The notes below the pieces were generated by a model, which searched no databases, was not told where the DNA came from, and worked only from the letters and a program-made list of their open reading frames with translations. A program made the position numbers and the translations under genes. From Epiperipatus broadwayi (Eukaryota; Onychophora; Udeonychophora; Euonychophora; Peripatidae), in assembly GCA_028023455.1 (NCBI GenBank), contig JAQFVV010012511.1, forward strand, positions 2,482,165-2,546,164: 64,000 bases of DNA, read 5' to 3'. This document shows positions 22,988 to 35,238 of this stretch, piece after piece. Position 1 is the first letter of the stretch; every line of letters begins with the position of its first letter.

Positions 22988-25900
22988 TTAAATATTTTAT
23001 TTGGGCTGCATTTTTATACTGCTTCAAGCAGAAATTTAGATTCTTTAATGTCAAAGATTAAAAATAGAATGGCTAGTTTAAGAAACACTCTCTTATCAAT
23101 AGTGAAGAGGGTATCCTAAATTTTTTATTTTCTAATTATGAATAATTAGATATGCATTTATTGCTTAATATTAATCAGTAAATTTTTAAATGAGGAATTA
23201 AAAAAGTGTTTAAAATTAATAAAACCTTGACCAAATGACAATGGACTAACTTAGAGCATTATATTAGTACCAGATTATTTATATTTCCTCTGTCTAGTGG
23301 CCTTGTAGTGAGTATGTAGAACTTTATCAGATATATGGTTGGATGAATATCTGGGCTGGTGTTTGTTTAAAAAAATTTTAACTGTCTAAACAAATTACCC
23401 AATCTTCATTTAAATTCATGTTTTTATGGGCATCACAGGTTATCTTATAGATGATGCTTTTTTTTAATGATGTGGGTTTGAAAGAAATAGAAAATAAGAT
23501 AGTTAAATAAAGTTAGAAATTTTGAAAATATTTAATGTAGAATTTTATAAATTAGATATAGTTTTAGAGATAGTAAACAATCAGGAATATACGGGAAGAA
23601 ACTGAAGAAAATAAAAAGTGCAGCATGCAGGAAAAAATTGTAGGTAAAACTTAGAAAACCTACTTGTAGAAAACAGATTGATAGAGATAATTTTTGTTTT
23701 GTTGTTGTTTTTAGTATAAAGTTATTTTTTTCTCTCTCTTCTTCATAAAAAAAAAATTGAATTATTATTAATATTTAAAAAAAAAAAAAAGAAAAGGTTC
23801 ATAGACAGTAAGTAGTTTTAAATTATATGTTTGTTTGTTTGTTTGTTTTTTTGCTGGTTTGTTTTTTTGTTTGTTTTTTAACCAGAGAAATTACGGGATG
23901 CCCAAGCTCTTAAAATGGTATCTTGGACATATTTGTATTGAATAGAGATTTTAAAAATATACTTAGTTGAAAATCAAACCAGTAACTTTTAAATATAAAA
24001 TATTTCACTTCCCATTTTGCTCAGCTACACAGAATAGTTTGTATATAACAACAAGAATTCCTCTCATATGCTACATAGAAAATTTTATAAATACGCAGAA
24101 AAGTAATCTTATAATCGCTGAGATTTGACATCGATTTGATGTCATAGTTTTAGTAATGGCGTATAGAATTATTAAAAGCTTAATTTGTTTTCTCAGAATC
24201 ATTTCTCTTTATCTGTAATATTCAAAAATAAGCCCTGTGCAGACATTTCGATTAATTATTTCTGAAAGCCATTATCTTACAATCTTCATCTTTAAATAAC
24301 ACCGTCCATTATATGTCTTCGTAATCCTAGAGTAGACTGTGCTGGGTAAAGAGTTTTCTTTATTGAAATATGTCTTGTATTTCTTTTTAAAACTCTATAT
24401 AATACCTATTGTTTAAAGGAAACTCACTAAATTAAATATATATATAATGTAGAAAAATTATTTTCTCTTACTGTAAGAGAAATATAATTTTTCTTTTAGT
24501 ATCAATTTTTCTTTGTATTTAAAAATTGCATGTCAGCAACAGATTACTCTAAATTAGCTAAACCTATAATGAATAAAAACAATGCTTTCCTCATTTAAGT
24601 GCTAAGGGACTCACTAGGAGTTGTTAAAAGGTTTATGAAGTACAATAATTTCTTGCCGCAGCTTTAATGGAAGCTTTTAAAATTTTTCTAAATAGGAGAT
24701 TGTCTGAGTTTTAGTCTGTATTGTATAAATATATACGCAAAACCTTAAGAGATCATAAGTTCACCAACTTATGTTTTCCTTTTTCTGTGCATTTATTTTA
24801 TATTTAAAATAAGGTGAACATCAATAAAATAATTTTAAGGATGCCTCATCCATTTTAATTCTTGTTACTATTGACTTAAAAATACTGTTGTTAAGAGATA
24901 CTTTAATTTTTATACTTTTATAAATACCATTACTCAAATGCACATACACACACGCGCGCATTATACATTAAGTTATTTTCCATATTTTATTTTTTTTTCC
25001 TTTTCAGAAGAAAAACTTTATTCGTCCAATATATACAATAATGTGTATGCAAAGTACTTTTTTTTTTAAAAGCAGAGTTTTAGAAATTCATTAGCAATAT
25101 ATTTTAATTATAATAATCGTATGGTTAAGTTATTTTAAAAGTCACGTTATATAAATGCACTCAAATGGTAGATTGAGCTCACTGATCCATTCGTTTTATC
25201 AAACTGATAATTTATCCAGAAAACCTTTAGCTTTTGAATCTGCCACCCAAATAGCGTAACTACTGTTAAATGCATTTAAGCAATGCTTAAATACCCATGA
25301 CATGGGAAGGTTCACAATTTGTTACATTATTAATATGATATTTCTTTAATTACATAAAAAAGTATTCATATTTTTATTGTTTGTTCTGACTAGAGTTGAG
25401 ATTAATTTTAAATAAATGTTTACTATTTATTTATTTTACGTAGTTTTATCATTTATGTTTTCTAATTAAACTTATTTTGCAAAAGTGCAAAATGATAACA
25501 GTCTAACTTATACTATAAGAGTATATTGTATAACTAATATTAATAACAAAAAAAAAAAGATTTGTTGTAGAAAATTATTTAATTAAGAGCTTTTTTCATA
25601 AATGCTGCGCTCTTCACATTTTAAAAAATAAGTGGTCTCATTATAATTAACCAATTACTAATTAATATATACAGTATATATATAAGTAACGTTTATTCAA
25701 ACCATACTTAATGTGCTAGAAAATTAATTAGTAATTTTGCAAACGGGAAGAGTAACGTCTTTTAAAATGGGTGAATTTGCTATTTTACTTTGTATGATTA
25801 TTAATGTAAAATGTTAATGTAAATGAATGAGAATAAAAATTTAGCATTTTGAGTTGTTTTGCTTTTTGGAATTGGTGGGAGGGGTTTGAGATTTTATCTA

Positions 25901-25988
25901 AGGGTCCAATTTTCGAAATTATACCATGTGCCACACAACAATAGATTGATAATATTATAGTAACTAGTTTTGGTACTTATGTACACTA
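22988..25988. other. AT-rich intergenic DNA with (TTTG)n tract
   Basis: A TTTG microsatellite lies at about 23,828-23,878 and a CACACACGCGCG run near 24,950. A purine-rich stretch occurs at about 23,470-23,680. No gene or mobile-element boundary was found. Confidence 0.5.
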
Positions 25989-26170
25989 AGCATGTATTAG
26001 ACACCTGCGCCTTTTCACATCCATATCAATCCACTGATAACTCTAATTTTATGATCTGATCAAAATAGCAGGTACACAGATCTTATACATGGTATTTTCA
26101 TAAGATTTACAAAGTTATCAGCAGGTTGGATACATATGTGAAAAGGCACAGCATATCTAAATACATGCTC
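25989..26170. mobile_element. 182-bp MITE with ~60-bp terminal inverted repeats
   Basis: The left end AGCATGTATTAGACACCTG matches the reverse complement of the right end, AGCATGTATTTAGATATGCT, and both continue into GCCTTTTCACAT and CTGATAACT. The loop is about 60 bp. No clear target duplication could be read. Confidence 0.75.
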
Positions 26171-26184
26171 CATGTTGCTTAGGA

Positions 26185-26360
26185 CTAAAAATACTACTTT
26201 CACACAAAAAATGTAAACAATTTGGAGTGTAATTTACCAACAAAAAAAAACTGATCTTAAAAATTACATTTTTAACAACAACAGTTAAAAAAAATATATT
26301 TAATTTGCCATTCAGAAATATATATGACTTTCACAAGAAAAATATGCGAAATATAATGTA
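26185..26360 (+). repeat. Single unit related to the 28525-29050 array
   Basis: GATCTTAAAAATTACATTTT and TTTGCCATTCAGAAATATAT, followed by a CA(C)AAGAAAAATAT block, match the array units 2.3 kb downstream. This unit is isolated. Confidence 0.65.
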
Positions 26361-28524
26361 ATGGGCACATATGACGTTACATTGTTTTTTTATAATTAAA
26401 CATGAAAAAAATAAAAGTTCGCAAATAAAACTTTTTTTTTTAAGAATTAAAAATTGAAAATTAAAATTCTATACTAAACTCATATATATATAATTGCACA
26501 AATGAAAAAAATTATTAAAATAAAACTTTATTAAAAATAGAAAAGGTATTTTAAAAACAAAAACTTAAAAAGATTTAGAGATAAAAATATATCTTTAAGT
26601 TTGAAAACAAATTAATTAATCTTTTGTAAAATGAAAATGATTATTTTAATTAGTAAGCTAGCCCTTGGGCATTTCAAATGTATAAGCAAAAGTCAGATAG
26701 GAGAGAAAAATAATGGAATCAGACCTCAGCGAAAGGACCATCACATCGATGACATAATGTAAATTGAATCCTTAAAATTAATATAAAAGGAAAAGTTTGG
26801 AAATTATTGGAGAGTTATTACAAGAGGTCAGATATGTGTTAAGTTAGAGAGGGTTGGAGGAGAAGGGATTGAAAGACACACTTTCAATTCCTTCAGTGGT
26901 TATAAAAAAAGAAAGAAAGAAATGACCGATCATTTTCTACATTAAGGACCAGCTAAAGTAAAAGACCTCCTGGATAAATAAAAAACAATGGCCAACTGGA
27001 TACCAATATCTTCAGGATGGCATGGGAATTCCCATTCAAAATTACAAACCACTACAAATTATGGACCTTTTAAAACTGTAAGAACTTTAGATAATTCATG
27101 AACATTAAATTAAAAACTTTCCATATTTAAAAAAAATAGAAATAGATTCCTATCTGACCAAACTAAATTATTTATTAATTAGTTATAATTTTATTTGATG
27201 TATTTCTTTTTTGTAAAATCATTTCCATTTATTTTTTTTTGTTCTTTAAGTTTTATTTATGATTTTTGTTTTGCGATAAATTAAATTATATAAATGTTAA
27301 ACTTAAGTCGGGCGTGAATGGCTATATAGATTTGTAAAGTTATATTAGGGGAGGGTAATCTTAGGTTATTTGTTTCATAGTTGAATTAGGTCAATGGATT
27401 GGATATATTGGTGTAAGTAGTAGATGTAGTATGAGATTCACTATGGGCAGAATCGCTTTTCACACCGCAAACTTTATTTTTGCCTATGGAATGCGATCGT
27501 AAGTCGGCAAAATGACCGCAGTCTTTTCCTATGGAGTTTTTTTTTTTATTGCTCTTATTGTCTGATAGATGTAGTCTTCCTATCTGATGAAAGGCAATTT
27601 CTTCTCTTAACCTATTTGTGCTGTCGTAGTTGTATTACATTGAATACATCGATATATCAGATGGATTGAAGTTGGTTTGACTGCGAACTTTTGGCCTAAG
27701 GTTAAACAAGGATAGAATATTTTCTTTTCAAATGCAATCTATGTAGTCTATTCATACTCGACACTGTAATTAAAAATGCATTAAATTTAAGTTGGGTATA
27801 GACGCTTGCATGGGTTCGTTACCAATTAATTATGTTTTTGGTTTTCATATTTGATCAAAATATATAGACATTCTGTAAATACTGATACCTTATGGTGAGT
27901 ATCTAAGATGTATTTATGTCAGATGTCTTTTAAGTTATTGGTGTCTCTGTGGCATCTTATGATGAATGCTATTGGGTTTTTTATAAATTTCCCTCTGCAA
28001 TTCCACCAATGATTTTATATTTTCATCGTTTATGTTTATTTTGAAATGTTTTTGACCATGTAATCTATGTAACCGATCTATACTCAACATTAAAAACACA
28101 TTTTATAAATCCATCTGTGCGAACTTATAAAATTTAAAATGTAAACTTATAAAAATTAAAATGTAAAATCAAATTCTAAAATCAAGTTAAAATTATAAAG
28201 TAAAAGTAATATTAAAATGATTCAAAATTTATATGTGTGTTAATAAATGTTTGTGTGTATAATTACTGGCAGTGGCTTATTTTATTCTTTTTTTGAAAAT
28301 ATTCTTAGATAAGAATTTATTGTAAAATATAAATCTCTGCTGTTCCATCTGAGCTAGTGACAATGGGCTAATGACCGGAATCAAAATATATTAAATTAAA
28401 AAAAAAAAAAATTTTTTTGACTTACGTATTTGCCTACTTTATAAATTTTCTAGGTTCAAATGCCTAGTGGCGCCCTGTAGTGCAGATACGTTAGTCTACT
28501 TATTCTCCAGATTATTACAATAAA
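26361..28524. other. Intergenic DNA with GC-richer patches
   Basis: A patch at about 27,300-28,110 is richer in G+C and CpG than its surroundings. It includes GCATGGGTTCGTTACC near 27,808, which resembles a tRNA box B without a partner. Two loose repeats of AATCTATGTA(G/A) followed by ATACTC(G/A)ACA occur near 27,735 and 28,060. Around 28,460-28,490 is a short GC-richer segment (TAGTGGCGCCCTGTAGTGC). Nothing coding is recognised. Confidence 0.45.
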
Positions 28525-29050
28525 TTAATAACAATACTAAACATATAAAATTTACCAAAAAATCGATATTAAACAGTAAATTTTTAAGCAATCAATATGA
28601 GATACCATTATACAAAAAGTTGAAAATGCTACTTTGCCATACAGAAATATATATAACTTTTGCAAGAAAAATATAAAATATGGTGCAGAATATAAATTAG
28701 TAACAATACTAAATGTACGAATTTGACCAAAAAATCAATATTAAAGAGTAAATTTTTTAACAATCAATACGAGATGCCATTATACAAAGAGTCGCAAATG
28801 TTACTTTGCCATACAGAAATATATATGACATTTACACAAAAAAGTATAAAGTTTATAACAATACTAAAGATATGAATTTTAGCAAAAAAAATAATAACCG
28901 ATCTTAAAAAGTACATTTTTAATAAGATTTCAAAACAAAAAAAAAATATTAAATTGCCATACAGAAAAATATATACATTTTACAGAAAAAACTTTAAAAC
29001 ATGATGCAGAATAGACATTTATAACAATACTAAAGATATGAATTAAATCA
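28525..29050 (+). repeat. Tandem array, units of about 155-172 bp
   Basis: TAACAATACTAAA starts near 28528, 28700, 28855 and 29021. Each complete unit also contains TGCCATACAGAAA(T/A)ATATAT, and most contain an (A)CCAAAAAATC(G/A)ATATTAAA or ACCGATCTTAAAAA block. About three units with unequal spacing, indicating age. Related to the single unit at 26185. Confidence 0.8.
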
Positions 29051-29654
29051 TAAAATCACTAAATTACAAAGAATTGCCTAAAATATTATTTAATAAAGCA
29101 TAAAATATACACACACTACTTACCATGCAATATATTACAGGAATTGTTGCAAATCAATAAATCTAAGTTGTCTGTTGTACTTTATTAGAAGTCAATCAGA
29201 TTTTTCTGAGAAAATAGAGACAAAGTAAAAATGTTTCCCTCCAAAATGAAAATGTGATTGCATAGTATATCACCTGAACAAGATTTTGTTGAAAAACGGT
29301 AATAAATAAGTGTATTTTTTTTGTAAAAAATACAAAAAAAAAACAACAACAAATTATTCATAAAATAAGAAAATGTAACTTTTATTAATTATTCATATTA
29401 GTGGCCAATTTTTTTTTCATTCATTATGCAAATGAATGCATCATCATCTTATGACATCTATGCCACATAAATTTAGGCAAATGTGAATCCAGGTGTTGCC
29501 GTGATGTTCATCACTGTTGCTTATTATGCCATTTCACTGAACCGCAAAGTCTTTCAATGTTTTGGGAAAGTATAGTTATTTACTCATTTAAAATTAAATA
29601 AATTAAGCAACAATAAAATTGAAAATGGACGATAATTACGAAGAAAAATGCAAT
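29051..29654. other. AT-rich intergenic DNA, nothing recognised
   Basis: No repeats or coding signal seen. Confidence 0.5.
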
Positions 29655-29862
29655 GCAATTGAAATCAAGCTGTTGTCAGAAGGAAATCTTGACCAAAAAC
29701 TGAGCAAAAAAAAAAATGTTTTTTGGAAAAAAAAATTATTTTCTTACCAAAATGTAATGTAATTGAAATCAAGCTCTTGTCAGAATGAAATCTTAAACAA
29801 AAACTGGGCCAAAAAAATTGCTTTTTGGAAAAAAAAATTCTTACCAGATTGGAGATCAGATA
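29655..29862. repeat. 104-bp tandem duplication
   Basis: ATTGAAATCAAGCT(G/C)TTGTC starts at 29658 and 29762. Both units continue through AATCTT(G/A)A(C)CAAAAACTG and TTTTTGGAAAAAAAAATT. ORFs on both strands here are chance products of the A/T runs. Confidence 0.85.
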
Positions 29863-31410
29863 AAAAACATGTTTTGATACAATATCAGATAACAACATTA
29901 AATTTATTTGACCTAATTGCAATGTTACATATTTATCATGGATGTAAAAAGTGCAACAGATCTAATACATGCTGTGTCACAAGACTAATAGTAAGTATCC
30001 TAGTTTTGATTGCAAATTTAACTTGATTTCAAATTAATTTATGTAAAGGAGTAAAAAATTTGTGTTAAATTGAAATATTGTTCTCTGGTAGAAGTAAAAA
30101 ATATTTGTAATTGGTTCACAAAAACGTTTTTTGTTTAGAATCTTTATTTATTCATATGTGTTTTTCTCTCTCTTTCCTCTATGATTATATAATGCATTTT
30201 AACATCTATTGTAGTTCTAATTTTTTTTTGCTTTAAGTATAATAACTTGAGTGATTTTAGCTAATCTTTAATAATTTTATTTTACATTTTATATATTTCT
30301 ACCTTTAAATTAATTCTAAATTTATTCTTTCTTTTTTTTTTTTTTTTTTGCCTATCCTTACTGCAATCTGTTATTTCCTTGGATTTTGTCTGATAAAGGA
30401 TTGGTTGACTATTTTAAAAGTCATTTAGTGAATAAGTCTTGTTTATAATTTGGTAGAATGTATTTATTATATTTAACATTTAGGTTTAAAATTTTAAAAT
30501 TCGTTTTTATTGCTTGCTACTGTGATAAATTTAGTCAGTGACTAAATTTCTTGGATATTGTAAATTGAAAAGTTTTTTTATTTCCAGATTATTTTTTAAT
30601 TTAATAATGTAAATATCGGGGGGGGGGGTAAAGAATATTCTACAATATATTTATATAAATATTTTATAAAATCAAAATATGAATTTTTTAAAATATTGAT
30701 TAGATAAATTTAAGCATGCATATATATATATATGAAGGTCTAATGGTGTCATAATACAGAATTCATCTGCGATGCTCACAATTTCTCAGAGTTGCATTTA
30801 GGCTGTGTAATAATTTAAATTTTTTCCAGGTTCTGATCAAGCATGGCTATATTTTTCAAGCATTCAATCATAGCCAGCCCAGGTAATGAATATATATCTA
30901 GCTATTTTTAACTAGAGGACAAAACAAAGATGAAAAACTGCAAAATGTCAGAGATGCCTTTATCATGGAATGAGCTATTTAAAGGAAGTTTAATCTTTCA
31001 CCCATATAAATATTTGCCAGAAATGTATTGATTAGATTTTACTTTATTAATCTATTGGGTCTGCAAATATTTTGTTACTTTATAATAAGAACTTATATTT
31101 TGATAGGCATCAGATTTTTGTTTTTGATATTATGTAAAAGAATATCTTCAATATTTTCTTGATTTGTGGCTGAGGAACCTACTAATGGATGGAGCAGTTT
31201 TTAAAATTAATTATTGGTCTTGAAGTCTGCTAATGATGAGGATTTACTTATAGATTCTAGATATAATTTGGACTTATGGTTTTATTGAAAATTATCATTA
31301 AAATTGGTGGCATTGTGAAGATAAAATATTGATGAAGAGGTATTAAGATTTTTGACATTATTGTCCATGTATAATAGTTTTACAGCTATTGATATACTAA
31401 TTCACTGCAG
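29863..31410. other. AT-rich intergenic DNA
   Basis: A run of ten G at about 30,618-30,627 is striking in this AT-rich context. Nothing else was recognised. Confidence 0.5.
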
Positions 31411-31420
31411 ATTCTCTCTT

Positions 31421-31454
<34 letters not shown>

Positions 31455-31515
31455 ATTATATTTATATTCATATATATATCTCTATATATATATATATAAT
31501 TACATTTATATTCAT
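31411..31515. repeat. (CT)n plus duplicated (AT)n microsatellite
   Basis: A CT run of about 30 bp is followed by two copies of an AT run ending ATAATTA(T/C)ATTTATATTCAT. Confidence 0.9.
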
Positions 31516-32625
31516 AATAGACAAAATGATATAGACAATTTATAAAAGTATTAGGTATTGATAGTATTAAATAGAGAGTATGTGGAATTTTTCATGTAGT
31601 TGAGACTAGATGTGGATAAAAGAATGTGTAATTGATTTGGAGTATGAATCAATCACATTGTAGTTTGAGAAACTAGAAAGACTTACAATTTGCACTAGTG
31701 AATAAAAAAAAATCATTATGGCAACTTAAAAGTAAATTTTTTGAGTTTGTGAATAAGAGATTATCACCACCCCAAACAAGTTTTTAAAGAACTTTGCATT
31801 ATGGATTGGTTAATAAATCTCTAACTTTCATTAGAAAGCAAATGTTAATTACATAGTTAATATAAGGATGGAAGAAAAGATTGTCATAAAATTGACTTAT
31901 ATACTATTTACATGTTTTATTACCAGTCATGCTGTTAGAATGGTGAATTTAAAAGTTTCCAAATCAATTCTAGCTGAACAAAGTAAAAAACCAATATCAG
32001 TTTGTCAATTGAATAAAACTATCACGATCAATTTTCTTCCATTTGTTATTCAAGTGTCACACTACCTCTCAGGCAGCTGTTTATGTAAATATTTATATTA
32101 GCATTTGATTGTTTGTAGATATGCATAATTATTATCTGCATATTTACTTTTTATCTACAAATGTAAATTAATATGTTGAAATTCATTGAAAAATCTATTT
32201 ATTCATTTCAATAGAAAAAAAAAATTGTCTTTTTTTTAAGTAATGAAGGTAATATACAAATTTGTTTTTTAAAAAAAGAACTGAAACTGTCATTCAAAAA
32301 AGAAAGTAAAATTTATATAAATCAACTTTTTTTTCTCCATCAATTGGACTGGATTCTTTTTTATTCAGATCTATCATACTTTCACTATGTTTACTAAATA
32401 AAAATAAAAGAAAGGAACATCGATGGCTAGATATATCAAATCTGGAATACTTGGATTACTTCAAATAATTCTGATGAAAATATAGAACAATGCTCATTTC
32501 AGATAGTAAAAATGGAACTTGTGAAAGCATATTATAATCCTATATGAACTATTTAATATTTATTAGAAAGAAGAAATAAATGATAACTATTTTATTTTGT
32601 AAGTTTTATATTAAAAGTCTGTAGT
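31516..32625. other. AT-rich intergenic DNA with one unsupported ORF
   Basis: A 77-codon ORF at 31868-32101 starts with a hydrophobic segment that could pass for a signal sequence. It has no recognised domain, lacks visible splice context and is in AT-rich DNA, so it is not called as a gene. Confidence 0.45.
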
Positions 32626-32690
32626 CTTGCGTTGTTAGCCGAGAGGTATCGCGTCCCGGCCGATGCCATGACATATGAAAAAAAAGTATG
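32626..32690 (+). mobile_element. Internally deleted tRNA-derived SINE
   Basis: GCGTTGTTAGCCGAGAGGTA (box A region) is joined directly to TCCCGGCCGATGCCATGACA and an A tail. The 3' part GGCCGATGC.ATGACATATG is shared with the SINE at 16220-16331 (minus strand there). The anticodon arm and most of box B are missing. Target duplications are not clear. Confidence 0.75.
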
Positions 32691-33410
32691 TTTGAACTTT
32701 ATCCTAACTATTTTGAATTTATATTTAGCATTTATAGTCCAGATATTACGTATAGAAATTGTCAGTTTTTTTTATTTAAAAACTCATTCTGCTCTTTATT
32801 ATATATATTATTGAAGTGAATAATATTATAACAACTTTCTTTAATAAATGTAACTACATATTATTTTGTACAAATTATTACTTTAAAAAGGAAAGAGTAA
32901 AAAAAAAAAAATGATAATGTAAAATGCAGTGTTCATGCATAAATTAATCAAGTCTTAAATAATCATAATTAATAATATAATTATATCCATCATTCATAGT
33001 TTACCCTATATTTGATTACTGAGAATTATATTTTATATAGAAGAATTTATATTATATATATGCAGTTGTTTTTTCACTATTAAATAGTTTACATATATTC
33101 ATACCCACATGGGTGAATACATTCCTATATAGTTCTGATAAATTAGAGATAAGTTTCAAAATGAGTCATCCCTCTATAAGTTTTAGTTATATTGAATTAG
33201 AATCTAAAAGGCCATCCTCTTAGTTATTGTTATTTAAAAATTTCTTATTGACTTAGACCATGACCAAAAGATCACTCCTATAGTTTTTGTTATATAAAGA
33301 TAGCATTGATGTCTATCACATGTAGAATATATATATTGGTATTAGGAAGTATGTGAATCAAAGAAATGTTTTATATTTATGAGTTGTTACATTGAATTGA
33401 GTTTTAATTT
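32691..33410. other. AT-rich intergenic DNA, nothing recognised
   Basis: No features supported. Confidence 0.5.
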
Positions 33411-33880
33411 GCTCTGCTAATTTGCTCTAACAAGCTTTATTGATAAATGCCAGCTAAACAAAGCATTTAAAAATCTCTATCTTGAAAACCACTCCTTCAC
33501 CTCAGATTAATGGTTTCATGCTTTGGAACTCCTCAGTGAGGTGCTAGGATAGTTTCAGACATTAGATCTAAAAATATCAAGTCAAAGCCAGCATTTATCT
33601 AAAAGTTAACTATTAAATAGAAAATCTGAAATTTTTAGACACCTAAATGTCTTCAAACCCAGCTATCTAACTTAAATAGCAGCCAAACCATATATTAATA
33701 GCCTTAGCAATATACAACATTGCTTAAGACTTTAAAGCAAAGACTATAAATAGTCAACAAAAAAATCAAAGACATATATCACATGACTTAATATTTAAGC
33801 TTGTGAATAAAAAATAAAGAGCTTTGCTAATTTGCTGTAACAAGCTTTATTGATAAATGCTAGCTAAACAAAGCATTTAA
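33411..33880 (+). repeat. 60-bp direct repeats 410 bp apart
   Basis: GCT(C/T)TGCTAATTTGCT(C/G)TAA followed by CAAGCTTTATTGATAAATGC and AGCTAAACAAAGCATTTAA occur at 33411-33470 and 33821-33880, with three differences. The 350 bp between them are not coding. The pair could be the remains of terminal direct repeats or a local duplication. Confidence 0.8.
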
Positions 33881-34065
33881 TGTACTCTGTTATTTATAAA
33901 TATATTAATACTATAATGTAAATGATTATAATTAAGCTTAGTAATAAAATCTTGGACATATACATAATAATTGTCTTTCAGCATATATATAATAAGACAA
34001 TAATTTATATAGATTAAAGGAACTTTGATAAAAGAAAATAAATTGTATATCAATTAGTCAATATA

Positions 34066-35238
34066 GTTGTAATCAAACTATTGTTATATAATTTAATTTT
34101 TTTTAATGTAAAATTGTGTGGTCTACCCTCATTCATTGAGAATAACTTGTGTTATTTTTGATCTAGCCTGGTATTATAAATAGGGGTTGTGTAATAATCA
34201 TCATTATATTATTAAATAAAATATTGCTTTAAATATATATATAGTTTTATTTCTTGATGCTTAATACAGGTGATGCATATGTGTAAATAAATTATATAAA
34301 TGTGAATCATTGAATTATGCTAAGTCTGACCATTACATAGTAATACTTTAAATTTTTGCTTGCCTAAGTGTGTAGGCATGAATGTATCTGTTGTAAATTC
34401 CCATTTGCCTGAATTTTGATGTATGGCATGGTCGACTAGACAATAACTTTTTTTTTTGTCTATTGTAATTATATTGTAAAACAACAACAACAAGAATAAA
34501 CAAAGAAAGCTGGGTTAGGGAAGATGTCCAGGACATGTCATGCCCTATGATGTTCCAGGGAATGATTAACTCTATTGTGGTGTATCTAATTATAAATATA
34601 TTGAACATAATAGGTTTATTATATTAAAATTTTTTTGAAGAGTATTAAAATGGAAAATAAAAATAAAAAGAATGAATTGCATCAGGAAATAATAGAAGCA
34701 AAGACTTCTGAAAGAAGCTGTGAAGAAGATAGTTTGGATACTTCTGATGTAGATAATGTCCATCCAGATAGTGATTCGTTCAAACAAATAAAGCATAAAG
34801 ATATTAAAGAGATAAAAATGCAAGAGAGTATTGCAGAACATATATGGAAAATGTGAATTCTGTCTTTCATCTTTGTGGCCATATCTTCAAAAAGACTGAC
34901 TATTGATTGCCAGATACCCATATTTAATGGAAACATTCAGATTTCAGTGAGCATCATCGCCTATTGGTCTATTCTTGTCATTGACTATGTGTTATCTATC
35001 TACATAAATCTAGGTTCTTTGTGATGAATACACAGTCTGATCTAGCTAAGTTGTAATCTGGACTAGTCCATTATTTGAAGGCAAAGTGAGATATGACAAT
35101 TTGTAATCAAACTATTGTATAATTTGTTAATTTCTTTGATTTATGGGGAGTAACTTGTGTTCTCCTTGATTTAGCCTGGTATTTACAAATAGAGGCTGTG
35201 TAATGATCATTATTATATAAAATATTGTTTTAAATATT
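34066..35238 (+). repeat. Direct repeats flanking about 870 bp
   Basis: TGTAATCAAACTATTGT...TAACTTGTGTT...TAGCCTGGTATT...TGTGTAAT(A/G)ATCAT appears at about 34069-34232 and 35101-35237. The second copy ends exactly where the 1.49-kb repeat at 35239 begins. Between them are part of a SINE and a 73-codon acidic ORF (34635-34856) that I do not recognise. Confidence 0.65.
34249..34345 (+). mobile_element. SINE-like 3' fragment
   Basis: TTTCTTGATGCTTAATACAG, AATAAATTATATAAATGTGA and ATCATTGAATTATGC match the 3' part of the better copy at 41880-42140. The tRNA-like head is absent. Confidence 0.6.

Noticed and set aside
31868-32101. 77-codon ORF with a hydrophobic start
   Set aside because: No family match and no context. 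Hydrophobic codons are expected in AT-rich DNA.
34635-34856. 73-codon ORF encoding an acidic, hydrophilic peptide
   Set aside because: The composition is protein-like, but there is no domain, no visible splice sites I can trust and overlapping minus-strand ORFs of equal length. Kept only as a remark.
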